From assembly GCA_964418605.1 (NCBI GenBank), contig CAYQLY010000009.1:53423-117422 (forward strand): DNA of 64,000 nucleotides, given 5' to 3'. Every line of letters begins with the position of its first letter. Position 1 is the first letter of the stretch. Positions 54,601 through 62,555 of this stretch are shown in pieces. A program made the translations under genes and the position numbers. This stretch comes from CAYQLY01 sp964418605 (GTDB lineage: Bacteria > Bacteroidota > Bacteroidia > Cytophagales > Cyclobacteriaceae). The notes under the pieces are model-generated. The model did not search any database and was not told the origin of the DNA. It saw only the letters and a list, made by a program, of their open reading frames with translations.

Positions 54601-54678
54601 AATATAAGTCCGAATGTAACGTACTTAACAGCACCTCAAGAGCGCTCTTATTCTATTGGCTTAAATCTTAATTTTTAA
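51619..54678 (+). CDS. SusC-like TonB-dependent outer-membrane transporter (RagA family)
   Basis: 1019-residue outer-membrane channel for oligosaccharides. Domains in order: signal peptide to about residue 29 (ATFTALKAQNRTLTG), a carboxypeptidase-D-like beta-sandwich with GVSIAIKGTSQGTTTDLDGNYQL, a plug with VGYGTQTKKESIGSI and GIYGSRGANGVILITTKRGK, and a barrel ending SIGLNLNF. It is followed 22 bases later by its SusD lid. Together with the GH13 amylase downstream the substrate is probably starch-derived maltooligosaccharide. Confidence 0.95.
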   Translation: MIKNLRVKTMSWVFCGLVSAATFTALKAQNRTLTGKVVSSEDSSPLPGVSIAIKGTSQGTTTDLDGNYQLNVEENQNTLVFSFVGYISQEIEIGVQSIINVKLDADVKSLKEILVVGYGTQTKKESIGSIVKINNDKIMDMPVPSFEAALQGKAPGIQVIQSSGIAGSGSVIRIRGIGSVSAGGDPLYVVDGIPITQDPFLNGDRGGQNNNPLSTINPNDIESIDVLKDASAAGIYGSRGANGVILITTKRGKTGKPSFNFSTRAGISTPSRKIKFLDSKQWLQLYQEAWDNDGKVGVPTLPGGLTWAQAENTDTDWIKETTQIGFKQEYNLSVSQGTKKLKSYLGASYSDNGSFIKGNHFKRLSGRANLDYNILSNLKVGISTSLAQGRNFRAPTAWDGGLGAAQSTALPIFPVYNSGGSYFTGSGSGNNPTFVQEYKQWQTRELRTINNAYVDFEPIKHLSIRITGAIDYMDLSDYIYEAPEYDLQNHIPRAKLYPTWILNRTGTATISYNPNLGEKQNLTFLAGTELQKSTTTKYDEITYTNVSDQIYKNPSASTSPKTDTIRRVAPTQVWSFLSYFGRVNYMLKDRYIIQATGRVDGSSRFGTNNRYGFFPTVALGYILSEENFLKNSRVINFLKLKASWGITGTADIPNYTRFGTFQLLESKDQYNNQPVIIQKRLDNPDLAWEKVTTIDGGIEIGLWKGRVTSELSFYNKLSKDVLIDALTPSSSGFDRYFQNIGTVLNRGVEFSISSKNLVGTFKWSTDFNIARNHNEVISTGNTDPDAISGSGDTRVVPGLPVGSNYLVRFSHVDQATGRPVYLDKDGNETFTFDLKNRVPVGSVVPDFIGGITNTFQFKGFDLSFLIAFTYGGNIYDDAAKRQLGVFKDWNMRQDLLDRWRQPGDDAKYPRLTTSPSTYGLGNEWNYNNTLFLYDASFIRMRNITLGYTFSPTFVKRLHLTQLRVYATATNVFTLSKYPGWDPEIVRDHNGSQGRNISPNVTYLTAPQERSYSIGLNLNF

Positions 54679-54700
54679 TTAAATTTAGTAGGAACATCGT

Positions 54701-56065
54701 ATGAAAAAACTGACTTTTATTTTTACACTAATATCTTTAATCAGCTATACAAGTTGCAATAAATTTTTAGATGTAACACCTGAAGGAGAGATTTTAGCCG
54801 CAGATGCTATTAAAACACCAGCTGATATGCAATTATTATTAAATGGCTGTTATGACGTGCTTCGCTCTGGAAGTTTTTCAGGAATGCTACGAGGTATTTC
54901 TGAACTTATGTCTGACAATATCAATGGTATCAATATTTCTGGAGATTACAATGAGTATTACTTACGCAACTTTACCATCTTCAATGGAACAACTCGGAGT
55001 TTTTGGAAAGATGGTTATATTACTATATACCGGACAAATGTTGTACTTCAAAATTTAAATATCATTGAACTAACTGAAACAGAAAAAAATAGAATTAAAG
55101 GTGAGGCTCTATTTATTCGAGCTATTTCTCATTTTGAAATTGTCAGATTATTTGCTCATCCATATGGATATACAACAGATAATTCTCATTTAGGTATTCC
55201 TCTTCGCTTAAGTCCAAGCAAAGAACCTTTGGCTCGCTCAACTGTGCAAGAAATATATAATCAAGTAATCAAAGATCTAAAAGAAGCTGTAACCTTACTT
55301 CCTCCTACAAACGGTATTTATGCTACATCATGGTCTGCAAAGGGATACTTGGCTAAAATATACTTTCAGATGAATAATTTCACTGAAGCCTATAATTATA
55401 CCAATGATATTATTACAAATGGTGGATTTACATTTGATCCAAACATCATGGGGCGTTTTACTACCAATGGAACTTCTGAAGCTGTTTTTACTTTAATGAG
55501 TACAGGAACACAGAATAATTCTGGCGCAAAAATAGCTGAGCTATTCAATTCAGCTACTCGACCTGTATTAATTATGTCAAATGATTTATACACAGCATCA
55601 ACAACTAACGCTGATGATGAGCGTGGGAAAAAATGGTATAAAAATACAAATGGTGAAGCATGGTCAACACGATACAATGGCCTAGCCTATTTCCGAGTTC
55701 CATTAGTTCATCTCACAGAACTCATGCTCATCCGTGCCGAAAGTGCTGCCCAATTAGGTAATACAACCACTGCAATTTCAGACCTTAACAAAATACGCGA
55801 CCGTGCATATGGTGCAGGTAAAAATACAGTTCCTAATGGCACTAGTGCTGCTCAACTGATTCAAATCGCACGCACAGAGCGACGTTTAGAACTAGCAACA
55901 GAAGGCAATCGACTTCATGAGTTAAAACGCATTGCTGTACTAGAGAATAATAATTTACAAATTCGTGGCAAAGTATGGAATTGCAACGATATGATTTTGC
56001 AATTTACCGACAGTGAAATTTCAGCAAATCCAGTTTTGGTTCAAAATCCAAAAGGTGGATGTTAA
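54701..56065 (+). CDS. SusD-like glycan-binding lipoprotein
   Basis: 454-residue surface lipoprotein (lipobox SYTSC, Cys about residue 19) that caps SusC. After NKFLDVTPEGE come tetratricopeptide-like helices and the SusD signature near the C-terminus: VPLVHLTELMLIRAESAAQLG, then NKIRDRAYG and ARTERRLELATEGNRLHELKR. Position directly after susC and the amylase gene downstream indicate starch/maltodextrin binding. Confidence 0.95.
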   Translation: MKKLTFIFTLISLISYTSCNKFLDVTPEGEILAADAIKTPADMQLLLNGCYDVLRSGSFSGMLRGISELMSDNINGINISGDYNEYYLRNFTIFNGTTRSFWKDGYITIYRTNVVLQNLNIIELTETEKNRIKGEALFIRAISHFEIVRLFAHPYGYTTDNSHLGIPLRLSPSKEPLARSTVQEIYNQVIKDLKEAVTLLPPTNGIYATSWSAKGYLAKIYFQMNNFTEAYNYTNDIITNGGFTFDPNIMGRFTTNGTSEAVFTLMSTGTQNNSGAKIAELFNSATRPVLIMSNDLYTASTTNADDERGKKWYKNTNGEAWSTRYNGLAYFRVPLVHLTELMLIRAESAAQLGNTTTAISDLNKIRDRAYGAGKNTVPNGTSAAQLIQIARTERRLELATEGNRLHELKRIAVLENNNLQIRGKVWNCNDMILQFTDSEISANPVLVQNPKGGC

Positions 56066-56086
56066 AAAAATAAAATAATCAAGTAT

Positions 56087-56593
56087 ATGAAACATAAACA
56101 GATATACACACTCATTCTTTTTGTAGGGATGATAGTCGCTTGTAAGCCTCAAGAAAATCTTCAACTAGGCGAGCCTTTTGGAAAAGTAGATGGAATCAAG
56201 GGAGCTTGGAAACTGGAAAAAGTAACCCAAGTTGATGAAGATGCAAAAGAAAAAAGTAAAACTTATCAAACGCTTGATCTTACGCCTCGATTTCAAGGAT
56301 TTACCAACATCCTTATCAGCTTCACAACGGATGAAGCTAATAATCCAGTTGCCTTTCAACTTACTAATCCAGACAACGCGCCCATATTTGGGTTTTCCGG
56401 TACACATTGGACATTTGACAATATTAAATTTCCATCCTTAGTTGTATTTACAAATGAGAACGGAGCCATTCAGGATAGCTTGCGCCTCCTCGCTCCTATC
56501 CGAATTTTTGATCAAGACCTGAAAGTTAAATTTTCACGCTACTGTAATAAAAAAGCTTTCGTAACTTACGAATATACATTTAAACGCCAATAA
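56087..56593 (+). CDS. Accessory surface lipoprotein of the PUL
   Basis: 168-residue lipoprotein (signal with lipobox GMIVAC). The single beta-rich mature domain includes VDGIKGAWKLEKVTQVDED, typical of lipocalin-like or DUF5004-type PUL accessory proteins. It lies 21 bases after the SusD-like gene and 17 before the next gene. Function is not established; assembly or ligand binding at the surface is inferred from context. Confidence 0.65.
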   Translation: MKHKQIYTLILFVGMIVACKPQENLQLGEPFGKVDGIKGAWKLEKVTQVDEDAKEKSKTYQTLDLTPRFQGFTNILISFTTDEANNPVAFQLTNPDNAPIFGFSGTHWTFDNIKFPSLVVFTNENGAIQDSLRLLAPIRIFDQDLKVKFSRYCNKKAFVTYEYTFKRQ

Positions 56594-56610
56594 TATTATC
56601 TATAACTGAT

Positions 56611-57444
56611 ATGAAAAAGATACTCATATATACCGGCTTATTCCTACTCATTACAAGTTACAAACTCGCTGCACAAGCAATTACAACCACGCCTGATCCT
56701 CCTATATCAAATGAGGAATTGAAAATTACAGTCGATGTAAGTAGTGTTCCTATACTTGCTGGGAAACCAGGCCCTATGTATATCTGGACTTGGGGACCAA
56801 ATGACCCTCCTATAGGCAATGGCACCTGGGACAACTCTAATGAAGCATTAAAAATGACAAAAGAAGGTGATAATGTTTGGAGTTTTACAATGACACCCAC
56901 GACTTTTTATAATAAACCTGCTAATGATATCAAAGAAATAAGCTTTTTGGTTAAAGAAAAAAATGGCAATGGCGATAAAAAAACAGGAGATTTAAAAATA
57001 AAAATTAATCCTCCTGGATATATAGAGCCACCAAAGCCAGAACGCATATTCCCAACACAACCGCTCCTTTCTAAAACTAATAAGAATATGACATTCTTCT
57101 CTGAAAATGATATTGTTACCATTTACTATGATCTAAAAATCGCAGAGAAAGAAGAACTGAAAGCACTCACAGAATTATATATCTATACCGCTGTAAAAGT
57201 TAAAAAAGCTAATGGAACAGAAGAAGACTGGCAATACCAAGTAGCTCCATGGGATCAGGTAGGCAATACTCCCAAGTTAAAGCTTACCCCTGAGGGAAAC
57301 AATGTATTTTCACTTACCTTCATCCCTCGTAAATTGTACAACGTCGCCCCTACTGATCACATTACACAACTAAATATCATCTTCAGGAATAAACAAGGGA
57401 CTGTACAAACAAGCAATATTTATTTTGAAGTATTCTGTAAATAA
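56611..57444 (+). CDS. Exported tandem beta-domain protein, putative starch-binding
   Basis: 277-residue secreted protein (signal peptide ending YKLAAQ). It carries two copies of one beta module, at about 25-140 (ending VWSFTMTPTTFYNKPANDIKEISFLVKEKNGNG) and about 150-277 (ending VFSLTFIPRKLYNVAPTDHITQLNIIFRNKQG). The same module occurs once at the N-terminus of the amylase next door. Its SusE/SusF-like position and repeat suggest a glycan-binding role, but no binding aromatics have been tested. There is no lipobox, so attachment is unknown. Confidence 0.7.
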   Translation: MKKILIYTGLFLLITSYKLAAQAITTTPDPPISNEELKITVDVSSVPILAGKPGPMYIWTWGPNDPPIGNGTWDNSNEALKMTKEGDNVWSFTMTPTTFYNKPANDIKEISFLVKEKNGNGDKKTGDLKIKINPPGYIEPPKPERIFPTQPLLSKTNKNMTFFSENDIVTIYYDLKIAEKEELKALTELYIYTAVKVKKANGTEEDWQYQVAPWDQVGNTPKLKLTPEGNNVFSLTFIPRKLYNVAPTDHITQLNIIFRNKQGTVQTSNIYFEVFCK

Positions 57445-57461
57445 GAAAACTGGTCATAAAT

Positions 57462-57490
57462 AAAATAGCGTAGAAAATCTACGCTATTTT
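57462..57490 (+). terminator. Intra-PUL terminator-like hairpin
   Basis: Perfect 13-base stem AAAATAGCGTAGA / TCTACGCTATTTT with an AAA loop between the tandem beta-domain gene and the amylase gene. The T-rich 3' arm is followed by ACC, so termination may be partial. Confidence 0.7.
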
Positions 57491-57518
57491 ACCTTACTTT
57501 AAAACCAAACTAAATCTT

Positions 57519-60326
57519 ATGAAAAAAATTCTACTTATTTCATCATTCTTTTTAAGCTTGTACGGAAATACCTCTGCTCAAGTTACATCTAATCCTGTAT
57601 TTCCTACAAGTGAAAATCCAATTACAATCACCTACGATGCCACACAGGGCAATGGAGGATTAATAGGAGCTACCAAAGTCTACATGCACGCTGGAGCTAT
57701 TCTTACCTCTACTAACGGCACCACCTGGGAATACGTCAAAGGAAACTGGGGAAAAGATGATGGGGTTGGCTTAATGACACAGGATCCCATGAATGCCAAT
57801 CGATGGAGCATTACCATCACACCCCGAACATATTTCGGTGTACCAGCCGAACAAAAAATCTACCGTATCGGAATGGTATTCCGAAATGCAGATGGAACAA
57901 AAGAAGGAAAGAACAGCAAAAATGAAGATATTTTTTTAAATCTATTTGAACCCGGATTACATATAAAATTTACAAATCCAACTACTCCATACGTTTTAAT
58001 AGAAAACGGAAATGTATCAATCGAAGCCATGTCTTCTCAAAATGCTACACTTACACTATATGACAATAATGTTCAAATCAAACAAGTTATAGGAAGTACA
58101 AACCTTACTCATACTATTTCTATTGCTACGCCCGGGAAAAGAATCATTAAAATCGTAGCAGACAATGGTATGCAACAAAAAGAATCTTCTTTTTACATTG
58201 TTGCTCGCCCAACTGTAACGATAGAAGATCTTCCATCTGGAATACGTGACGGCATCAACTATATAGATGATAAAACAGTAATCCTATGTCTTACTGCACC
58301 CACTAAAAATTATATCTATACCTTCGGTGATTTTAGCAACTGGGAAATAGACCCATCTTATTATCTAAAAAAAACAACTGATGGTAAAAAATGGTGGATA
58401 AAACTAACCAATCTAACTCCTCAAAAAGAATACGCATTCCAATACTTAGTTGATGGTAATTTAAGAATAGCGGACCCCTTTTGCGATAAAGTACTTGACC
58501 CTTGGAACGATGGCTATATTAACAGCTCAACCTATCCACAACTTATACCCTATCCTAGTGAAAAAACAGAAGGTATTGTATCTGTACTTCAAACTAATCA
58601 AACACCTTACCTGTGGAAAAAAACCAACTACACATATCCAGAAAAAACGGATCTAGTCATCTACGAAATATTGATTCGCGATTTCAATACGACGCACAAT
58701 TATGCTGCTTTAATGGAAAAATTACCTTATCTCCAAGAGTTGGGTGTCAATGCGCTCAAACTCATGCCTATCATGGAATTTGAAGGCAATGAAAGCTGGG
58801 GATATAACCCATCTTTTTACCTCGCCCCAGATAAATATTATGGAACAAAAAACGACCTCAAAGCATTAATCGACAAAGCACATGAGATGGGATTTGTTGT
58901 TATCTTAGATATGGTTCTTAATCATGCATTCGGACAATGCCCATTGGTTCAATTATATTGGGATAAAACAAATAATAGACCAGCTGCAAATAGTCCGTGG
59001 TTTAATTCTATAGCGACTCATCCTTTTAACGTTGGTTATGATTTTAATCACGAAAGCACTTATACAAAAGCGGTTGTCGATCGTATAACAAGCTATTGGT
59101 TAACTGACTATAAATTTGATGGATTCAGATTTGATCTTTCAAAAGGATTTACTCAAACGAATACAGGAAACGATGTTGATCTATGGGGAAAATACGATGC
59201 ATCACGTATTGCAATCTTAAAACGCATGGCCGATGAAATTTGGAAAGTAAATCCTAAGGCATATGTCATACTTGAACATTTTGCAGAGAACAGTGAAGAA
59301 AAAGAACTCGCTGATTACGGTATGCTTTTATGGAGCAATCTCAATTCCTCTTATGGATCAGCTGCAAAAGGATTTGCAACGGGGCCTATCGAATACGGAT
59401 TTTATGCTAAAAAAAATTGGGCATCCCCTCACCTAATCAACTATATGGAAAGCCATGATGAAGAACGTATGATGTACCAAGCGCTGAAGCAAAGCACTCC
59501 ATACGATGGCTATGATCTCAGCACTACCTCTATAGCACTTGATCGCATGAAGTTATTAGCTGTGTTTTTCTTTACCATACCCGGACCAAAAATGATATGG
59601 CAATTCGGAGAGCTAGGCTATGATCTATCCATCAACCAATGTCCGGATGGAAGTATAAATACAAACTGCCGTACAGCTAACAAACCTCCAAAATGGGAAT
59701 ATCTTCAAGATATTGAACGCCTCAAATTGAAAAAAGTATATGAAGCCTTAATAAAATTAAAAACCAATCAACCTGTTTTTAAAAGCAAAGATGTCACATT
59801 CACTACCGTTGGAACATTCCAATCGATAACAATCAAAGATCCGTCTATGACTATACATCTTATTGGAAATTTTGGAACAAAAAAAGAAAAAATAACCACT
59901 GAATTTCCCATATTGAATACAACGTGGTACAACTACTTTTCGGGTGAAGCAAGAAAAGTTATTTCTGCCAATTCAGATATCGAACTTAATCCGGGTGAGT
60001 TTAGACTATATACCAATATACAGCTCCCCATACCTGCTGCCGACATTGTAACTGGCTTAAATGAAGAGATAGAGCTGATCAATAATTCTAATTCAATCAT
60101 TCCCTTTTATCCCAATCCATCTCAAGAAAAACTATATATCGATAATGCAAAAGAACTGCCAACCGATATACAACTAAAAACCACCATGGGAACATGTTTA
60201 ATAGAAAAAAAGAAATCATTGAAATCAACCATAGAAATTGACATTTCTTACATTGCATCAGGCATTTATTTTATAGAAATAACCCAACTCGGCAAAAAAA
60301 CAACCCGCCCATTCATTAAATTATAA
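57519..60326 (+). CDS. GH13 alpha-amylase-type protein, T9SS-exported
   Basis: 935-residue secreted glycoside hydrolase. Signal peptide to about 20; a beta module shared with the preceding protein (about 25-145); an Ig/CBM48-like region around 255-335 (YTFGDFSNWE and YAFQYLVDG); then a GH13 TIM barrel with DMVLNH (464-469), GFRFDLSKG (nucleophile D539), VILEHF (acid/base E586) and MESHDEER (D647). All catalytic residues are present. The last 75 residues form a T9SS sorting domain (IIPFYPNPSQEKLYI ... ASGIYFIEITQLGKK). It cuts alpha-glucans at the surface to feed the SusCD pair. Confidence 0.94.
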   Translation: MKKILLISSFFLSLYGNTSAQVTSNPVFPTSENPITITYDATQGNGGLIGATKVYMHAGAILTSTNGTTWEYVKGNWGKDDGVGLMTQDPMNANRWSITITPRTYFGVPAEQKIYRIGMVFRNADGTKEGKNSKNEDIFLNLFEPGLHIKFTNPTTPYVLIENGNVSIEAMSSQNATLTLYDNNVQIKQVIGSTNLTHTISIATPGKRIIKIVADNGMQQKESSFYIVARPTVTIEDLPSGIRDGINYIDDKTVILCLTAPTKNYIYTFGDFSNWEIDPSYYLKKTTDGKKWWIKLTNLTPQKEYAFQYLVDGNLRIADPFCDKVLDPWNDGYINSSTYPQLIPYPSEKTEGIVSVLQTNQTPYLWKKTNYTYPEKTDLVIYEILIRDFNTTHNYAALMEKLPYLQELGVNALKLMPIMEFEGNESWGYNPSFYLAPDKYYGTKNDLKALIDKAHEMGFVVILDMVLNHAFGQCPLVQLYWDKTNNRPAANSPWFNSIATHPFNVGYDFNHESTYTKAVVDRITSYWLTDYKFDGFRFDLSKGFTQTNTGNDVDLWGKYDASRIAILKRMADEIWKVNPKAYVILEHFAENSEEKELADYGMLLWSNLNSSYGSAAKGFATGPIEYGFYAKKNWASPHLINYMESHDEERMMYQALKQSTPYDGYDLSTTSIALDRMKLLAVFFFTIPGPKMIWQFGELGYDLSINQCPDGSINTNCRTANKPPKWEYLQDIERLKLKKVYEALIKLKTNQPVFKSKDVTFTTVGTFQSITIKDPSMTIHLIGNFGTKKEKITTEFPILNTTWYNYFSGEARKVISANSDIELNPGEFRLYTNIQLPIPAADIVTGLNEEIELINNSNSIIPFYPNPSQEKLYIDNAKELPTDIQLKTTMGTCLIEKKKSLKSTIEIDISYIASGIYFIEITQLGKKTTRPFIKL

Positions 60327-60365
60327 AACAACTTCTAAATTTGCGCTTAATCTGATCACAGAGCA

Positions 60366-61334
60366 TTGAACTTATCCGATATACAAAAGCCCATTACACA
60401 AGAAATGGCTGAATTCGAAAAAAAATTCAAGCTATTTATGAAAAGTAATGTATTCCTCCTGGACCGGATCATGACGTATATTGTCAACCGAAAAGGAAAG
60501 CAAATGCGACCCATGTTTGTGTTCCTGACAGCAGGCATGTGCGGCTCTATTACAGAGGCTACACATCGAGGGGCAGCACTTATCGAACTACTCCATACCG
60601 CTACGCTGGTACATGATGATGTCGTAGATGATGCTAATTATAGAAGAGGATTCTTTTCTATCAATGCACTTTGGAAGAATAAAATTGCTGTACTTGTAGG
60701 TGATTACTTATTAGCTAAAGGCCTTATGCTTTCTGTCGATAACAAAGACTTCCAACTCCTTCAGATTGTATCCAATGCTGTACGAGAGATGAGCGAAGGC
60801 GAATTATTACAGATGAGTAAAGCACGCAGTATGGATATAACTGAAGATATCTACTTTGATATTATCCGCCAAAAAACAGCTTCACTTATTGCTTCATGCT
60901 GCGGTGTAGGGGCTGCGTCAACAGGTGCTAATGAAACAACTATTCAACAACTGACACAAGTAGGCCAACACATTGGTATAGCCTTTCAAATCAAAGATGA
61001 TCTTTTTGACTATAGCAACCATGGCATTGGAAAACCTGTCGGAATTGATATCAAAGAAAAAAAACAAACGCTTCCATTAATCTATGCCCTACAACAAGCT
61101 TCTTGGTTAGAAAAGAAAAAAATGATTTACATTATAAAAAACCAAACACATCGAAATAAAAAAGTACGCCAAGTTATAGACTTTGTAAAAGCATCAGGAG
61201 GAATAGACTATGCTGAACAAAAAATGAATAAATACCATCAAACAGCTTTACAACTTATACAAGCCTTTCCAGATTCGTCGTATAAGAAATCCCTTGAGCA
61301 ACTCATTGAATTTACCATCAACCGAGATAAGTAA
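60366..61334 (+). CDS. All-trans polyprenyl diphosphate synthase
   Basis: 322-residue trans-prenyltransferase of the isoprenoid pathway (probably octaprenyl or longer product for menaquinone). Two Asp-rich motifs: LVHDDVVDDA (FARM) and QIKDDLFDYSNHG (SARM). RKGKQMRPMFVFLTA and HTATLVHDD are conserved. The only start upstream of the conserved DIQKPITQEM is TTG at 60366, because an in-frame stop lies at 60348; an ATG at 60405 would delete that part. Both are listed as alternatives. Confidence 0.9.
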   Translation: MNLSDIQKPITQEMAEFEKKFKLFMKSNVFLLDRIMTYIVNRKGKQMRPMFVFLTAGMCGSITEATHRGAALIELLHTATLVHDDVVDDANYRRGFFSINALWKNKIAVLVGDYLLAKGLMLSVDNKDFQLLQIVSNAVREMSEGELLQMSKARSMDITEDIYFDIIRQKTASLIASCCGVGAASTGANETTIQQLTQVGQHIGIAFQIKDDLFDYSNHGIGKPVGIDIKEKKQTLPLIYALQQASWLEKKKMIYIIKNQTHRNKKVRQVIDFVKASGGIDYAEQKMNKYHQTALQLIQAFPDSSYKKSLEQLIEFTINRDK

Positions 61335-61389
61335 TAGTATTATACCTTCTGACAAGTTTAAACTTAATTGCGAACAAATTTTTATTCCT

Positions 61390-61520
61390 ACCTGCCGCAA
61401 GCTTTCAGCTTGTGGCTTTTTATTATTTTCATCTCCTATTTTATAATCTCTACTCATGTTCTTTTCTCTTATTCCAACCTAGCCACAAGTTACGCTTCGC
61501 TAAACTTGCGGCAGTAGAGG
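61390..61520. repeat. 131-bp repeat, copy 1
   Basis: Identical to 63029-63159 in direct orientation. The ends are near-inverted copies of each other: CTGCCGCAAG...CTTGTGGCT at the left and AGCCACAAG...CTTGCGGCAG at the right, each also folding as its own hairpin. The left hairpin (61394-61416) is followed by TTTTTATTATTTT and can serve as a terminator for the polyprenyl synthase gene. The middle part, read on the minus strand, begins with ATG AGT AGA GAT TAT and codes 24 residues. Confidence 0.95.
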
Positions 61521-61624
61521 GATAAAAAGTGTTTCAAATCTTCTTTTGTTTTATCGGGCATATCTTGTGCCTTACCTGAAAAACATTCAAAAATCAGTAT
61601 TAGTATTAAAATGTATTTTTTCAT
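61490..61624 (-). pseudogene. 5' fragment of an exported-protein gene cut by the repeat
   Basis: Reading begins with ATG one base after the preceding stop (TAG-A-ATG). The 44 codons encode a signal peptide (KKYILILILIFECFSGKAQ) and DMPDKTKEDLKHFLSLY, then enter the repeat and stop as CRKFSEA. The mature region is lost, so this is a truncated gene, possibly a second immunity-type exported protein. The junction with the repeat at 61520 suggests recombination or insertion there. Confidence 0.7.
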
Positions 61625-61625
61625 T

Positions 61626-62555
61626 CTATCTAAATCGCACTCGGTATCGATCAAATTCTAACTTCCCTTTATTTTCTTTAAACCATTTCTTACAAAATTC
61701 AATATCTTCTTTTGTTATTTCATTCACCATTCGTGTATTAGGAAAGCGTTTTTTAAAACTTTCATTATTAATAAGTAGAATATAAGTATCTACAGGATAT
61801 GTAGCAATACTTACTCTATAATCATCATCAGAAAAAGGCTTTACCATTTCCTTTCGATATAACCATTTACTTAATGCATAGATTGATTCTTGGGTAGCTA
61901 AATAGATAAGTACTTCTTCATTATCGCTAAAATCACTAGCTGCGGTCTGATCGTATTTGTATTTTTTAGGAATTGAACTATATTTCTTTAGAATATCACT
62001 ATAATAAGGCTCTACTCGTAATCTACCTAAAGCTAATTTCACCGGCCAAGTATCATAATGTTTTGAATCATTCAATGCTTCTTTTAAGATAGGAACTGCC
62101 TCCTGCATTTCAAGCCAACCGGCAAAAAATATAATAATCGGATCGACTTTCCAATCTAGCATAGATTTTTTAACTATTTCTTTTCGCTGATTTGTTAAGC
62201 TATCAAAAGCTTTCTTATAATTCATTTTTCCTTTATCAGCTATTCTTTTCGCTATAGTTTCTCTTTCTATCTGATCAAATCCACTTTGAATATCTTCTTC
62301 TGCCCAAGCATTTAATTCCTCTTCGTTCCATTTATTACCTAGTATTTCTAAAAACCGTTTCTTAACTTCCGGATCGTTATATTCTTCCCTTTTATAATCA
62401 TATAAATTATCTAATTTTAAGTTATGACGATAAATTTCTGGCTTCTTTATATTCGCTAAAAATTCCTTCAAATGTAGTGTATCCTGGCTTTGCCCTAATT
62501 GAGCTAGACAACTACTTATTAGCAACAAACTAAATTTTCTAATTGCATTAATCAT
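61626..62555 (-). CDS. Exported alpha-helical protein, candidate immunity protein
   Basis: 309-residue protein with signal peptide (FSLLLISSCLAQLGQSQDT) and helical mature part; possible armadillo/HEAT-like helices around IIIFFAGWLEMQEAVPILKEALNDSKHYDTWPVKLALGRL. ATG 62555 overlaps the stop of the metallopeptidase gene as ATGATTAA; an upstream ATG at 62576 is also possible. Export to the periplasm and overlap with a putative secreted zinc peptidase fit an immunity protein neutralising it outside the cytoplasm, but this is inferred from context. Confidence 0.7.
   Translation of the reverse strand: MINAIRKFSLLLISSCLAQLGQSQDTLHLKEFLANIKKPEIYRHNLKLDNLYDYKREEYNDPEVKKRFLEILGNKWNEEELNAWAEEDIQSGFDQIERETIAKRIADKGKMNYKKAFDSLTNQRKEIVKKSMLDWKVDPIIIFFAGWLEMQEAVPILKEALNDSKHYDTWPVKLALGRLRVEPYYSDILKKYSSIPKKYKYDQTAASDFSDNEEVLIYLATQESIYALSKWLYRKEMVKPFSDDDYRVSIATYPVDTYILLINNESFKKRFPNTRMVNEITKEDIEFCKKWFKENKGKLEFDRYRVRFR

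Noticed and set aside
61248..61457. Minus-strand ORF with the same 24-residue start as the metallopeptidase
   Set aside because: Only the part in the repeat matches; the rest is antisense to the polyprenyl synthase gene and looks non-coding.
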